From contig NZ_VFOX01000001.1 of the NCBI RefSeq assembly GCF_006716345.1, positions 1,798,001-1,862,000 of the forward strand: a stretch of 64,000 bases of DNA, written 5' to 3'. Below, in pieces: positions 12,195 through 21,719 of this stretch. The position numbers and the translations under genes are program-made. How positions within the stretch are numbered: the first letter of the stretch is position 1; every line of letters starts with the position of its first letter. Below the pieces are notes generated by a model. It was not told where the DNA came from. It ran no database searches and was given only the letters and a program-made list of their open reading frames with translations. Source of the DNA: Microbacterium saperdae (GTDB lineage: Bacteria; Actinomycetota; Actinomycetes; Actinomycetales; Microbacteriaceae).

Positions 12195-15100
12195 ATGCCC
12201 GCACCTCACGTCGACCTCCGTCATCTCATGCAGATCACGGATGCCGGTGGCTACTCGCGCGGGCTCGCCTACTTCCGTGAGGGAAACGTCCTCGACGTCG
12301 TCTGGGACGAGGAGCGGCACGAACTCGAAGCGCATGTGAGGGGCAGCCGCGACGCGACCTACCTCGTGGAGGTCGGCTTCGTCTCGTCGAACGGCAAGAG
12401 TCATGCGCGTTCGACCCGGTGCTCGTGTCCTGTCCGTTCCGGATGCAAGCACGTGGTCGCGGCGATCCTCGCCTCGAACGTGCAGGAGTATTCGCAACAG
12501 AGCGGGGCCCTGACCGCAGAGCCCGCTGCCGCAGCGCCCCCCGCCGAACCACCCGCGGCTCCGTCATGGCGTGCGCTGGTCGACCAGACGGCCACCGCAC
12601 AGACGCGCCCTCTGGCGCTCGGGGTCGAGCTGCGCCATCGTGAGCCCCGCGGTGACAACCACTGGGGGCCGCGGACCGTGCGTCCGGCAACACCCCGCGA
12701 CCTCGCCAGAGGCACCGGAGAGCTTCTCCTGGCGATCCGCCCGTTGATGCGCAGCCATCAGAGCGGATCGTGGATCCAGGGGCATGCCACATGGGACCTC
12801 GTGCGACGCGATGCATCGCAGTTCGGACGGGCGCAGAACCGCTGGTTCGGCGACCTTCTCAGCATCTCGCGCGATTCGCTGCTGTCGGGCAACGCCGGCG
12901 ATTGGCTGGTCGTGGATCAGATCGAGTCCGGACTGCTGTGGGGGCACCTTCGAGCGGGCGCGGCTCTCGGCATCCCGCTCGTGGCCAGCCAGAAGAGCGC
13001 GACCGTGCAGCTCGCGGACACGGCGGAGATCTCGGCCACGATCGCCCGAGATGATGACGGGGCGCTGACGGTCGCCGCGGCCGTGTCCATCGACGGCGCG
13101 GTGATCCGCACCGCCGAGGTGCATCCGATCGGACGCTCCGGGGTGTATTCCGCCGTTCTCCAGGGCAGCCGTATGCAGCTGACGCTCGCAGAGATGCCGC
13201 TGAGTCCGCAGGTGCGTGCGCTGCTCGAGGCGCGGCGCCCGATGATCGTGCCGGTGCAGGACGAGGCGGCGTTCATCGAGGAGGCGTATCCGCTGCTCGC
13301 ACGGCGCACCGTCGTGCAGACGGTCGGAGAAGTCGCGCTCCCGGCGATCCCGTCCCCGGAACCGGTGCTGAAGGTCGCATTCGAGCGGGGCGACGTCGTG
13401 AGCTACTCCTTCGTGTGGTCGTATCGAGGTTTCGGCACCATGCCCTTCGCCCCCAGCCCGTCGGCGGTGCGCGATCCTGAGGCCGAGGAAGTGCGCGGCG
13501 CTGAGCTCGAGACGGTGTGGCAGGAGCATATGTCGACACGGTTCCGGGCATCCGGCTCCTTCCACGACATCGATGCCGCGGCCTTCATCGCCCAGGTCGT
13601 GCCTGCATTCGAACGCGAGGGCGTCACCGTCGTCACGACCGGGACGCGCAAGGAGTATCGCGAGCTCACCGGCGCGCCCGAGGTCACGGTGTCGACCGTC
13701 GAGACCACCGATGCGGACTGGTTCGATCTGGGCATCATCGTGACGATAGATGGCCGGAGCATTCCGTTCGGGCCGCTGTTCTCCGCGCTCAGCAAGGGGA
13801 AGAAGAAGCTCCTGCTGTCCGATGGCGGCTACTTCACCCTGAACCATCCGGCGCTCGACCGACTGCGTGAGCTCATCGAAGAGGCGGGGGAACTCGACGA
13901 ATGGGAGACCGGGCCTCGGATCAGTCGCTACCAGACGGATCTCTGGGAGGAGTTCGAGGATCTCGCAGACGAAGCGCAGCCGGCCGTGAGCTGGCGGTCC
14001 ACCGCCGAAGGGCTGCGTGAGGCGACGGGTGTGCCCTCGACCCCTGTACCCCCGGGGCTCCGTGCAGAGCTGCGGCCGTATCAGAAGACTGGATTCGACT
14101 GGCTCGCCTTCCTCTGGCGACACCGGCTCGGCGGCATCCTGGCCGACGACATGGGTCTCGGCAAGACGCTCCAGCTGCTGACCTTCGTGCAGCACACGCG
14201 CGACGAGGGCGAGCGTCGCCCGTTCCTCGTGCTCGCGCCGACCTCTGTGCTGAGCACGTGGAGGACCGAGGCTGCGCGATTCACTCCCGGGCTCCGGGTC
14301 GTGGTCGTCGAGAGCACCAGTGGAACGCGTCGCGGGACCCTGGCGGATGCCGCCGCCGGGGCCGACATCGTCGTGAGCTCCTACACGGTCGCGCGACTCG
14401 ACGATAAGGAGTTCAGCGGCGTCGAGTGGGCAGGACTCATCCTCGACGAGGCCCAGTTCGTCAAGAATCCGAAGACGAAACTGCACCGGGCGATCTCGAC
14501 GTTCCATGCCGACGTCACGTACGCGGTCACGGGCACCCCGATGGAGAACAGTCTCTCCGATCTGTGGTCGCTGCTGAAGCTCGCGGCCCCGGGACTGTTC
14601 CCGTCTGCGCGCAAGTTCCGGGATCGCTACATCCAACCGATCGAGAAGGGCAAGGTCCCCGAGAACGAAGAGGGCGGGGAGTACCGGCAACGACGGCTTG
14701 CGCAGTTGCGCCGTCGCATCCGACCGCTGATGCTGCGCCGGACCAAGGAGCTCGTCGCTCCGGATCTGCCCCCGAAGCAGGAGCAGGTGCTCGAGGTCGA
14801 GCTCAGTGAGGCTCATCGGGCGCTCTACGACGTGGTGCTGCAGCGGGAACGCCAGAAGGTGCTCGGGCTCCTCGATGACCTGGACCGCAACCGTTTCATC
14901 GTCTTCCGATCCCTGACGCTGCTGCGCATGCTGAGCCTTGCGCCGGGGCTCGTGGATGAGAACGACGCTGACATCGGCTCTCGTAAACTCGACACCCTCC
15001 TCGAGCGGGTGGTCGAGCTGCAGGCAGAAGGACATCGGGCGCTGGTGTTCAGTCAGTTCACGTCGTTCCTCGACCTCGCGGCGGCACGGCTCGAGGAAGC

Positions 15101-15485
15101 CGGCATCCCCTACGCCCATCTCGACGGGGCGACGCGGCGTCGGCAGGACGTCGTGGAGGGCTTCCGGGCGGGGGAGCAGCCGGTCTTCCTGATCAGCCTG
15201 AAGGCGGGCGGGTTCGGCCTCACCCTGACCGAAGCGGACTATGTGTTCCTGCTCGACCCGTGGTGGAACCCCGCAGCCGAGGCGCAGGCGATCGACCGCA
15301 CGCATCGCATCGGTCAGACCAGTCAGGTCTTCGTGTATCGCATGATCTCGGCAGGGACGATCGAGGAGAAGGTCCGCGAACTCCAACAGCGCAAGGCGCG
15401 CCTGTTCACCGCCGTCATGGACGATGAGGCGCTGTTCGCGCAGTCGCTGACCGCAGACGACATCCGCGGGCTCTTCGAGAGCTGA
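12195..15485 (+). CDS. SWIM zinc finger and SNF2-family ATPase
   Basis: Large Swi2/Snf2-type ATPase of 1096 residues, presumably a DNA- or RNA polymerase-remodelling motor. The N-terminal SWIM zinc finger has ligands C76, C78, C84 and H86 (CSCPVRSGCKH). A long middle region (about 150-600) has no motif I recognise. The ATPase core shows Walker A ADDMGLGKT at about 650-658, a DEAQ-type Walker B (LILDEAQF, about 752), VTGTPMEN, and motif VI QAIDRTHRIGQ near residue 1035. ATG 12195 places the SWIM finger normally; upstream in-frame sequence runs through nusB. It probably has its own weak promoter (GATACT, 12172-12177). The RapA-like role is inference from architecture. Confidence 0.88.
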   Translation: MPAPHVDLRHLMQITDAGGYSRGLAYFREGNVLDVVWDEERHELEAHVRGSRDATYLVEVGFVSSNGKSHARSTRCSCPVRSGCKHVVAAILASNVQEYSQQSGALTAEPAAAAPPAEPPAAPSWRALVDQTATAQTRPLALGVELRHREPRGDNHWGPRTVRPATPRDLARGTGELLLAIRPLMRSHQSGSWIQGHATWDLVRRDASQFGRAQNRWFGDLLSISRDSLLSGNAGDWLVVDQIESGLLWGHLRAGAALGIPLVASQKSATVQLADTAEISATIARDDDGALTVAAAVSIDGAVIRTAEVHPIGRSGVYSAVLQGSRMQLTLAEMPLSPQVRALLEARRPMIVPVQDEAAFIEEAYPLLARRTVVQTVGEVALPAIPSPEPVLKVAFERGDVVSYSFVWSYRGFGTMPFAPSPSAVRDPEAEEVRGAELETVWQEHMSTRFRASGSFHDIDAAAFIAQVVPAFEREGVTVVTTGTRKEYRELTGAPEVTVSTVETTDADWFDLGIIVTIDGRSIPFGPLFSALSKGKKKLLLSDGGYFTLNHPALDRLRELIEEAGELDEWETGPRISRYQTDLWEEFEDLADEAQPAVSWRSTAEGLREATGVPSTPVPPGLRAELRPYQKTGFDWLAFLWRHRLGGILADDMGLGKTLQLLTFVQHTRDEGERRPFLVLAPTSVLSTWRTEAARFTPGLRVVVVESTSGTRRGTLADAAAGADIVVSSYTVARLDDKEFSGVEWAGLILDEAQFVKNPKTKLHRAISTFHADVTYAVTGTPMENSLSDLWSLLKLAAPGLFPSARKFRDRYIQPIEKGKVPENEEGGEYRQRRLAQLRRRIRPLMLRRTKELVAPDLPPKQEQVLEVELSEAHRALYDVVLQRERQKVLGLLDDLDRNRFIVFRSLTLLRMLSLAPGLVDENDADIGSRKLDTLLERVVELQAEGHRALVFSQFTSFLDLAAARLEEAGIPYAHLDGATRRRQDVVEGFRAGEQPVFLISLKAGGFGLTLTEADYVFLLDPWWNPAAEAQAIDRTHRIGQTSQVFVYRMISAGTIEEKVRELQQRKARLFTAVMDDEALFAQSLTADDIRGLFES

Positions 15486-15532
15486 GGCGCTTTCTCACGG
15501 CCCGTCAGACGGCTCGTCCAGCGAGCCGCCGG

Positions 15533-15538
15533 TAGAAT
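15533..15538 (+). promoter_or_regulatory. Candidate -10 box for the MBL-Rieske gene
   Basis: TAGAAT, 59 nt before the ATG at 15597, predicts a leader of about 52 nt. The gene also has a strong AGGAGG ribosome binding site at 15585-15590. No clear -35 is visible. Confidence 0.45.
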
Positions 15539-15596
15539 CGAGCGCGTCCAGACGAGGCATCCCGATCGGGTGCCCGGGATGCACAGGAGGAGCGCA

Positions 15597-17174
15597 ATGC
15601 GGATCACGGGACTCGGCCACGCCGGGATGTTCATCGAGACGGTCGGCGGCAACATCATCTGCGACCCGGTGCTCGGCCCGTCCTTCTTCGGCTCCTGGTT
15701 CCCGTTCCCCGACAACCGCGGTCTCGACTGGGAACGTTTCGGGCGTGAGGCGGACTTCCTCTACATCTCGCACCGTCACCGCGACCACTTCGACCCGAAG
15801 CTCCTCGAGCGCTACATCTCGAAGGACATCGAGGTGCTCCTTCCCGAGTACCCGATCGACGACCTCGAGCGCGACATCCGCGCGCTCGGCTTCGAGAACA
15901 TCACGTACGCTCCCGCCGGGGAGATCATCCAGCGCGGCGAGCTCAAGATCATGATCACGCCGCTGCGCGCTCCCAGCGACGGACCGATCGGCGACTCCTC
16001 GCTCAGCGTCGACGACGGCACCGGTTCGATGCTGAACCAGAACGACTCGCATCCGCTGGATCTGGACACGCTGCTCCACTTCGGCAAGCCCGATGCCTAC
16101 TTCACCCAGGTCTCCGGCGCGATCTGGTGGCCCATGGTCTACGACCTCCCGCTGGACGCGAAGCAGAACTTCGCGCAACTCAAGCGCGACTCGCAGAACA
16201 AGCGCGCGATGTACTACATCGACAAGGTCGATGCTCCGCACGTCTTCCCGATGGCCGGCCCGCCGATGTTCCTGCGCGACGACCTTTTCGACTTCAACGG
16301 ACTGGGCAGGAACGGCGAGTCGATCTTCACGGATCAGAAGCAGTTCCTCGCGCACATGAAGGAGCTGTCTCCGCAGTACGACGGCCAGCTGTTCGTCCCC
16401 GGCACGCTCGTGACGGTCGATGGCGGTGAGGTGACCACGGAGCAGACGCTGTACAGCGAGGCCGAGCTCGCGCACATCTTCGATGAGAAGTGGGACTACC
16501 TCGAGGAGCAGCAGGCCAGCCGGCAGCAGGAGATCCTCGACGAGGAGGCCTCGCGCGCGGAGATCATCCCGCCGGAGGAGATGCTCGCCGCGATCAAGGC
16601 CTGGTGGGAGCCGCTGCTCAAGAAGTCGCGGACCATCCGCCTCGGCGTCGGAGGCAACGTGCGTTTCCGCATCGGGGAGCTCGACATGGTCGTCGACTTC
16701 CCGCGCGCCAAGGTGCGCGAGTACGCGGGGGAGGAGTGCGTGTACTGGTACACGATCCCCGCCGATCTGGTGTCGACCAACATCCGCGACCACGAGATCG
16801 ACTGGTCGAACTCGATCTTCCTGTCGATGCAGTTCCAAGTGGGCCGCAGCGGCAAGTTCAACGAGTTCCTCACCACGTTCCTCAAGTGCCTCTCTGTGGA
16901 CCGGATCGAGTACGTCGAGAACTGGTATCAGGAGCAGACCGACCAGAACGAGGACGCCGAGATCGGCGACTGGGTCGTGCAGCGCCGGTGCCCGCACCTG
17001 CGTGCCGACCTCACCAAGACCGGCAAGGTCGACGAGAACGGCGTGCTCACGTGCAGCATGCACGACTGGAAGTGGGACCTGAAGACCGGCAGCTGCCTGT
17101 CGACGAGCGGCCACCCGATCCGTGCGACCAAGGCCGAGGACGTCGCCGAGGAGCTGCTGGAGCCAGCGAGCTGA
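15597..17174 (+). CDS. Metallo-beta-lactamase-fold hydrolase with C-terminal Rieske [2Fe-2S] domain
   Basis: A 525-residue protein joining an UlaG/CMAH-like metallo-beta-lactamase fold to a Rieske cluster. The MBL signature SHRHRDHFD gives H59, H61, D63 and H64. A middle segment of about 340-450 has no metal motif I recognise. The Rieske ligands are C465-P-H467 and C486-S-M-H489 (RCPHLRADL, CSMHDWKWDL). ATG 15597 is chosen for its ideal AGGAGG 6 nt upstream. The nearest known architecture is the CMP-Neu5Ac hydroxylase superfamily, which has the Rieske domain at the other end. No ferredoxin, reductase or sialic acid gene is nearby, so substrate and reaction are unknown. Confidence 0.88.
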   Translation: MRITGLGHAGMFIETVGGNIICDPVLGPSFFGSWFPFPDNRGLDWERFGREADFLYISHRHRDHFDPKLLERYISKDIEVLLPEYPIDDLERDIRALGFENITYAPAGEIIQRGELKIMITPLRAPSDGPIGDSSLSVDDGTGSMLNQNDSHPLDLDTLLHFGKPDAYFTQVSGAIWWPMVYDLPLDAKQNFAQLKRDSQNKRAMYYIDKVDAPHVFPMAGPPMFLRDDLFDFNGLGRNGESIFTDQKQFLAHMKELSPQYDGQLFVPGTLVTVDGGEVTTEQTLYSEAELAHIFDEKWDYLEEQQASRQQEILDEEASRAEIIPPEEMLAAIKAWWEPLLKKSRTIRLGVGGNVRFRIGELDMVVDFPRAKVREYAGEECVYWYTIPADLVSTNIRDHEIDWSNSIFLSMQFQVGRSGKFNEFLTTFLKCLSVDRIEYVENWYQEQTDQNEDAEIGDWVVQRRCPHLRADLTKTGKVDENGVLTCSMHDWKWDLKTGSCLSTSGHPIRATKAEDVAEELLEPAS

Positions 17175-17186
17175 CCGGCGCGGCCT

Positions 17187-17209
17187 GACGTCGTCCGAGG
17201 GGGGACGTC
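17187..17209 (+). repeat. Pair of GACGTC palindromes upstream of the pyr promoter
   Basis: Two copies of the 6-bp palindrome GACGTC at 17187-17192 and 17204-17209 lie 17 bp apart, just upstream of and around the expected -35 region. They could be an operator pair or the arms of a weak hairpin ending the preceding gene. Both readings are speculative. Confidence 0.25.
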
Positions 17210-17214
17210 TCCGA

Positions 17215-17220
17215 TAGACT
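17215..17220 (+). promoter_or_regulatory. Candidate -10 box of the pyr operon
   Basis: TAGACT fits TANNNT. Transcription would start near 17227, placing the PyrR-type RNA element at the very 5' end of the transcript with a leader of about 48 nt before pyrR. Confidence 0.5.
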
Positions 17221-17234
17221 CGATTCACAAGCAA

Positions 17235-17266
17235 CCTTTAACACCGTCCTGTGAGGCGGAGAAGGG
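17235..17266 (+). promoter_or_regulatory. PyrR-binding RNA element overlapping the pyrR ribosome binding site
   Basis: The leader contains the PyrR loop consensus TCCTGTGAGG (17247-17256; family consensus UCCNGNGAGG). It is held by CCG (17244-17246) with CGG (17257-17259), and by an outer pairing CCTT (17235-17238) with AAGG (17262-17265). The right outer arm is the pyrR ribosome binding site itself (AAGGGAG, 17262-17268). UMP-loaded PyrR would therefore hide the site and block translation, as reported for mycobacterial pyr leaders, rather than act through a terminator. No terminator hairpin follows. The pairing is read from sequence; the mechanism is by analogy. Confidence 0.8.
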
Positions 17267-17274
17267 AGCGGCCG

Positions 17275-17805
17275 ATGAGCACGCGCACTGTGCTGCAAGA
17301 AGCCGATATCTCGCGGGGATTGACCCGCATCGCTCATGAGATCCTCGAATCGAATCGGGGCGCTGAGAACCTCGTCCTGCTGGGCATTCCGACCCGCGGC
17401 GTGACTCTCGCACATCGCCTGGGCACGTTGATCAGCACGATCGCCCAGGAGTCCGTCCCCGTGGGCGCTCTGGATGTGACACTGTTCCGCGACGATCTCT
17501 CGAAGCACCCGACGCGCTCTCCGCGTCCGACGGAGATCCCCGTCGGTGGCATCGACGGCAAGACCGTGGTGCTGGTCGACGACGTGCTGTTCTCCGGACG
17601 CAGCATCAGGGCCGCTCTCGACGCGATCCAGTCGATCGGTCGTCCCGCGGTGGTGCGTCTCGCGATCCTGGTCGATCGTGGCCACCGCGAACTGCCCATC
17701 CGTCCCGACTTCGTGGGGAAGAACATCCCCTCCGCCCGCACCGAGCGGGTCAACGTGCGCCTCTTCGAGAACGACGGGGCCGAGGAGGTGACGATCGGCG
17801 CATGA
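17275..17805 (+). CDS. pyrR: Pyrimidine operon regulator PyrR (bifunctional uracil phosphoribosyltransferase)
   Basis: RNA-binding regulator of pyrimidine synthesis with residual UPRTase activity. The 176-residue protein has the PRPP-binding motif [14 protein letters not shown] at about residues 98-111 and the family start [19 protein letters not shown] chose ATG 17275 over an upstream in-frame GTG at 17251, because 17251 lies inside the regulatory RNA stem and 17275 has AAGGGAG about 6 nt upstream. It leads an operon with pyrB, pyrC, a membrane protein, carA, carB and pyrF. The ATGA overlap with pyrB couples translation, so repression at pyrR should pass down the operon. Confidence 0.95.
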   Translation: MSTRTVLQEADISRGLTRIAHEILESNRGAENLVLLGIPTRGVTLAHRLGTLISTIAQESVPVGALDVTLFRDDLSKHPTRSPRPTEIPVGGIDGKTVVLVDDVLFSGRSIRAALDAIQSIGRPAVVRLAILVDRGHRELPIRPDFVGKNIPSARTERVNVRLFENDGAEEVTIGA

Positions 17806-18767
17806 GGCACCTGCTCGACACCCACACTCTCGACAAGACCACTGCTCTGCGCATCCTCGATGTCGCCGAGGACATGGCCGACACGCAGTCCCGTGAGGTC
17901 AAGAAGCTCCCGACGCTGCGGGGCAAGACCGTGGTCAACCTCTTCTTCGAGGATTCGACCCGTACGCGCATCTCCTTCGAGGCCGCCGCCAAGCGTCTCT
18001 CCGCCGACGTGATCAACTTCGCGGCGAAGGGGTCGAGCGTCTCCAAGGGCGAGAGCCTGAAGGACACCGCCCAGACCCTCGAAGCGATCGGTGCGGACGC
18101 GGTCGTCGTGCGGCACCCGAGCTCCGGAGCCCCGCAGACCCTCGCGACGAGCGGCTGGATCTCGGCCGGCGTCGTGAACGCGGGAGACGGCACGCATGAG
18201 CATCCCACGCAGGCGCTCCTCGACGCATTCACGATCCGCAAGCGCCGCTTCGGTGCGGACAGCCGAGGCAGGGATCTCGCCGGTGTGCGCGTCGTCATCG
18301 TCGGCGACGTGCTCCACTCCCGGGTCGCGCGATCGAACGTCTGGCTCCTGACCACTCTCGGCGCCGAGGTCACTCTCGTCGCTCCACCCACGCTCGTGCC
18401 GCAGAACGTGTCGCAGTGGCCGGTACGCGTGCTCTACGATCTCGACGTCGCCCTGGCCGACGAGCCGGACGCCGTGATGATGCTGCGTATCCAGCTCGAG
18501 CGGATGAATGCGGCGTATTTCCCCACTGAGCGGGAGTATTCGCGACGCTGGGGGCTTGACGCACTGCGTGTGGCCGGTCTGCCGGACGGTAGCATTGTGA
18601 TGCACCCCGGACCCATGAACCGCGGGCTGGAGATCTCCTCCGCAGCTGCCGATTCCGCCCGATCCACGGTGCTGGAGCAGGTCGCGAACGGGGTCTCCGT
18701 CCGCATGGCGGTGCTGTACCTGCTCCTGGCAGGAGAACGAGACGACGAACGAGGGGGAGACCTGTGA
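17802..18767 (+). CDS. pyrB: Aspartate carbamoyltransferase catalytic chain
   Basis: Condenses carbamoyl phosphate with aspartate to carbamoyl aspartate. The 321-residue protein has the carbamoyl-phosphate loop [13 protein letters not shown] at about residues 48-60, the mobile loop [13 protein letters not shown], and the HPTQALLD motif for the carbamoyl group. MHPGPMNRG near residue 267 is the conserved C-terminal active-site segment. No pyrI regulatory chain is nearby, as expected for actinobacteria. The gene overlaps pyrR and pyrC by 4 nt each. Confidence 0.97.
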   Translation: MRHLLDTHTLDKTTALRILDVAEDMADTQSREVKKLPTLRGKTVVNLFFEDSTRTRISFEAAAKRLSADVINFAAKGSSVSKGESLKDTAQTLEAIGADAVVVRHPSSGAPQTLATSGWISAGVVNAGDGTHEHPTQALLDAFTIRKRRFGADSRGRDLAGVRVVIVGDVLHSRVARSNVWLLTTLGAEVTLVAPPTLVPQNVSQWPVRVLYDLDVALADEPDAVMMLRIQLERMNAAYFPTEREYSRRWGLDALRVAGLPDGSIVMHPGPMNRGLEISSAAADSARSTVLEQVANGVSVRMAVLYLLLAGERDDERGGDL

Positions 18768-20068
18768 GCGAGACCCTCGTGATCACCGGTGCACAGCTGG
18801 TGGGCGCGGAGAGCGCCGACATCATCATCGAGAACGGTGTGATCGCCGAGATCGGAACCGGCCTCAGCAGGAGCGGGGCCCGCGTCATCGACGCGAACGG
18901 CCTCGTGGCCCTGCCCGGCCTGGTCGACCTGCACACGCATCTGCGGGAGCCGGGCTATGAGGCTTCGGAGACGATCCTCACCGGCACCAGGGCCGCTGCG
19001 GCCGGCGGCTTCACCGCCGTGTTCGCGATGCCGAACACCTCGCCCGTCGCCGACACCGCCGGTGTCGTGGAGCAGGAGCTCGCGCTCGGAGAGGCAGCAG
19101 GCTACGCGACCGTGCAGCCGATCGGCGCGGTGACCGTGGGTCAGAAGGGGGAGCGCCTCGCCGAGCTGGGGGCGATGGCCTCGTCCCGTGCGAAGGTCCG
19201 CGTCTTCAGCGACGACGGCTCCTGCGTGTTCGACCCGCTCATCATGCGCCGGGCACTCGAGTACGTGAAGTCCTTCGGCGGAGTGATCGCGCAGCACGCG
19301 CAGGATCCGCGGCTGACCGAGGGCGCCCAGATGAACGAGGGCATCGTGTCGGCCGAGCTCGGCCTCGCCGGTTGGCCGGCCGTCGCAGAAGAGTCGATCA
19401 TCGCCCGTGACGTGCTGCTGGCGGAGCACGTCGGCTCGAAGCTGCACGTGTGCCACTTGTCCACCGCAGGGTCGGTGGACATCATCCGCTGGGCCAAGAA
19501 GCGGGGGATCGCGGTCACGGCCGAGGTCACGCCGCACCACCTGCTGCTGACGGATGAGCTCGTGCGCGGGTACGACGCCCGCTTCAAGGTCAACCCGCCG
19601 TTGCGCCGCGAGGAGGATGTGCTGGCCGTGCGCGAGGGCCTCGCCGACGGCACGATCGACATCGTGGCCACGGATCACGCTCCGCATCCCAGCGAGCACA
19701 AGGCCTGCGAGTGGCAGGCCGCGGCGAACGGCATGGTGGGCCTGGAGAGCGCGCTGCGCGTGGTTCACCAGTCGATGGTGCAGACCGGTCTCATCGGATG
19801 GGACGATGTCGCGCGCGTCATGAGCGCCACTCCCGCGCGGATCGGTCAGCTCGCCGGACACGGCACTCCGCTCGCTGTCGGGCAGCCCGGCCACCTCGCG
19901 CTCTACGACGCCTCGGTCGACGGCGTCTTCACGGAGACGGACCTGCACGGACGCAGCGTGAACTCGCCGTACCTCGGCCGCGCTCTGCCCGGACGGGTGG
20001 AGTTCACCGTGCACGGCGGCGTCCTGACCGTCGACGCGGGCGCCGTGGTCGAGGAGCTGAACGCATGA
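18764..20068 (+). CDS. pyrC: Dihydroorotase
   Basis: Zinc amidohydrolase that closes carbamoyl aspartate to dihydroorotate. The 434-residue length fits the class I (AllB-like) type. Metal motifs are [10 protein letters not shown] near residue 49, QHAQDP, HVCHLST, and ATDHAPHP, which holds the final catalytic Asp. GTG start at 18764 overlaps the pyrB stop, and the end overlaps the next ATG. Downstream genes of the pathway present here are carAB and pyrF; pyrD and pyrE are elsewhere. Confidence 0.96.
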   Translation: MSETLVITGAQLVGAESADIIIENGVIAEIGTGLSRSGARVIDANGLVALPGLVDLHTHLREPGYEASETILTGTRAAAAGGFTAVFAMPNTSPVADTAGVVEQELALGEAAGYATVQPIGAVTVGQKGERLAELGAMASSRAKVRVFSDDGSCVFDPLIMRRALEYVKSFGGVIAQHAQDPRLTEGAQMNEGIVSAELGLAGWPAVAEESIIARDVLLAEHVGSKLHVCHLSTAGSVDIIRWAKKRGIAVTAEVTPHHLLLTDELVRGYDARFKVNPPLRREEDVLAVREGLADGTIDIVATDHAPHPSEHKACEWQAAANGMVGLESALRVVHQSMVQTGLIGWDDVARVMSATPARIGQLAGHGTPLAVGQPGHLALYDASVDGVFTETDLHGRSVNSPYLGRALPGRVEFTVHGGVLTVDAGAVVEELNA

Positions 20069-20577
20069 GCACACGAGATATCGCCATCGCGATCACGATC
20101 GCCGTGGCGCTGCTGGTGCTGCTGACGATGCTGCTCGCCTGGCGACGACGACTGCGACGCGATTCCGCGCTCACGGCTCCGCTCGGCGTGCCGGAGCACG
20201 CCGAGGTCGGCCGCCGCGACGAGGTGCTGTACGTCTCGACGACACGGCATGACCAGCCTCTCGAGCGCGTGACCGTGTCACCGCTGGAGTACCGCGCCCG
20301 CGGTGAGCTGGCCGTGACCGATCGCGGTGTCGCGCTCTGCCTCGACGGCGCACCCACCGTGTTCCTCGCATCGTCCCGACTCGTCGCGGTGGATCGGGCC
20401 ACGGTCACGATCGACCGCGTGGTCGAACCCGGCGGTCTCATCCGCATCGCATGGAACGCGGACGACGAGACGATCGTCGATTCGTACCTGCGCCTCGCCT
20501 CCGGCGATCCCCGAACCCTCATCTCTGATCTGCAGCGGCTCGTCCCCGCCGCCCCCGACACAGGAGCCACACGATGA
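20065..20577 (+). CDS. PH-like membrane protein of the pyr operon (Rv1382-type)
   Basis: A 170-residue protein with one N-terminal membrane helix (about residues 6-25, [20 protein letters not shown]), an arginine-rich stop (WRRRLRR), and a soluble beta-rich region resembling a PH-like domain. ATG 20065 overlaps the pyrC stop, and its own end overlaps carA by 4 nt, so it is a built-in member of the operon. Mycobacterium has a membrane protein (Rv1382) at the same place between pyrC and carA. Function is unknown; a role linked to pyrimidine or membrane homeostasis is only suggested by the conserved position. Confidence 0.8.
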   Translation: MSTRDIAIAITIAVALLVLLTMLLAWRRRLRRDSALTAPLGVPEHAEVGRRDEVLYVSTTRHDQPLERVTVSPLEYRARGELAVTDRGVALCLDGAPTVFLASSRLVAVDRATVTIDRVVEPGGLIRIAWNADDETIVDSYLRLASGDPRTLISDLQRLVPAAPDTGATR

Positions 20578-21719
20578 CCGCGCTGCCCGAACCCGCCGTA
20601 CTCGTCCTCGAAGACGGCACCCGTCACGTCGGCCGTGCCTACGGCGCCCGCGGAACCACCCTCGGCGAGGTCGTCTTCGCCACCGGCATGTCCGGCTACC
20701 AGGAGACCCTGACCGACCCGTCCTATGCGGGCCAGATCGTCCTGCAGACCGCGCCGCACATCGGCAACACCGGGATGAATGACGAAGACACCGAGTCGCG
20801 ACGCATCTGGGTCGCCGGCTACATCGTGCGCGATCCCTCGCGTGTGGTGTCGAACTGGCGCGCCAACGCCTCGCTCGACGAGATCCTCGTGCAGGACGGC
20901 ATCGTCGGCATCAGCGGCATCGACACCCGCTCGATCACACGCCACATCCGTTCGGCCGGCTCGATGCGCGGCGGGATCTTCTCCGGTGAGGCGGCCGCAC
21001 TCGACGCCGAGGAGCAGGTGCGCATCGTGCGCGAAGCTCCTCAGATGGCGGGTCGCAACCTCTCCGCAGAGGTCTCGGTCGACGTCGCCACGATCACCAC
21101 GGGGATCGGCGAACGCGTGGGGAACCTCGCCGTGCTCGACCTCGGGGTGAAGCAGGCCACGATCGACAACCTCGCGGCCCGCGGGTTCGACGTGCACGTG
21201 CTCCCGCAGAACGTGACCATCGATGAGATCCGCGCGATCGACCCGGTCGCGGTCTTCTACTCGAACGGCCCCGGAGACCCGGCGGCATCCGACGGACACG
21301 TCGAACTGCTGCGCGCAGTGCTCGACGACGGACTGCCCTTCTTCGGCATCTGCTTCGGAAACCAGCTGCTCGGTCGTGCGCTCGGTCTCGGCACCTACAA
21401 GCTGCCGTTCGGTCATCGCGGGATCAACCAGCCGGTGCTCGACAAGACCACCGGTCGTGTGGAGATCACCGCACACAACCACGGCTTCGCCGTGGAGGCT
21501 CCTCTCGACGGCGCCTTCGACAGCCCGAACGGCTACGGAAAGGTCGAGGTCAGCCACGTCGGTCTGAACGACAACGTGGTCGAGGGTCTGCGTGCCCTCG
21601 ACATCCCCGCCTTCTCCGTGCAGTACCACCCCGAGGCCGCCGCCGGCCCCCACGACGCCAACTACCTCTTCGACCGGTTCCGCGACCTGGTCGTGGCAAC
21701 CAAGAAGGACGCCAAGTAA
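20574..21719 (+). CDS. carA: Carbamoyl-phosphate synthase small subunit (glutaminase)
   Basis: Class I glutamine amidotransferase subunit supplying ammonia to CarB. The 381-residue protein has the CPSase small-chain N-terminal domain ([37 protein letters not shown]) and the GATase domain. Catalytic Cys260 lies in [10 protein letters not shown], and the His/Glu pair in [13 protein letters not shown]. It serves both arginine and pyrimidine pathways. The stop TAA shares its last A with the carB ATG. Confidence 0.97.
   Translation: MTALPEPAVLVLEDGTRHVGRAYGARGTTLGEVVFATGMSGYQETLTDPSYAGQIVLQTAPHIGNTGMNDEDTESRRIWVAGYIVRDPSRVVSNWRANASLDEILVQDGIVGISGIDTRSITRHIRSAGSMRGGIFSGEAAALDAEEQVRIVREAPQMAGRNLSAEVSVDVATITTGIGERVGNLAVLDLGVKQATIDNLAARGFDVHVLPQNVTIDEIRAIDPVAVFYSNGPGDPAASDGHVELLRAVLDDGLPFFGICFGNQLLGRALGLGTYKLPFGHRGINQPVLDKTTGRVEITAHNHGFAVEAPLDGAFDSPNGYGKVEVSHVGLNDNVVEGLRALDIPAFSVQYHPEAAAGPHDANYLFDRFRDLVVATKKDAK

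Noticed and set aside
17251..17274. An upstream GTG as the start of pyrR
   Set aside because: The GTG is inside the PyrR-binding loop and has no ribosome binding site; ATG 17275 with AAGGGAG fits better.
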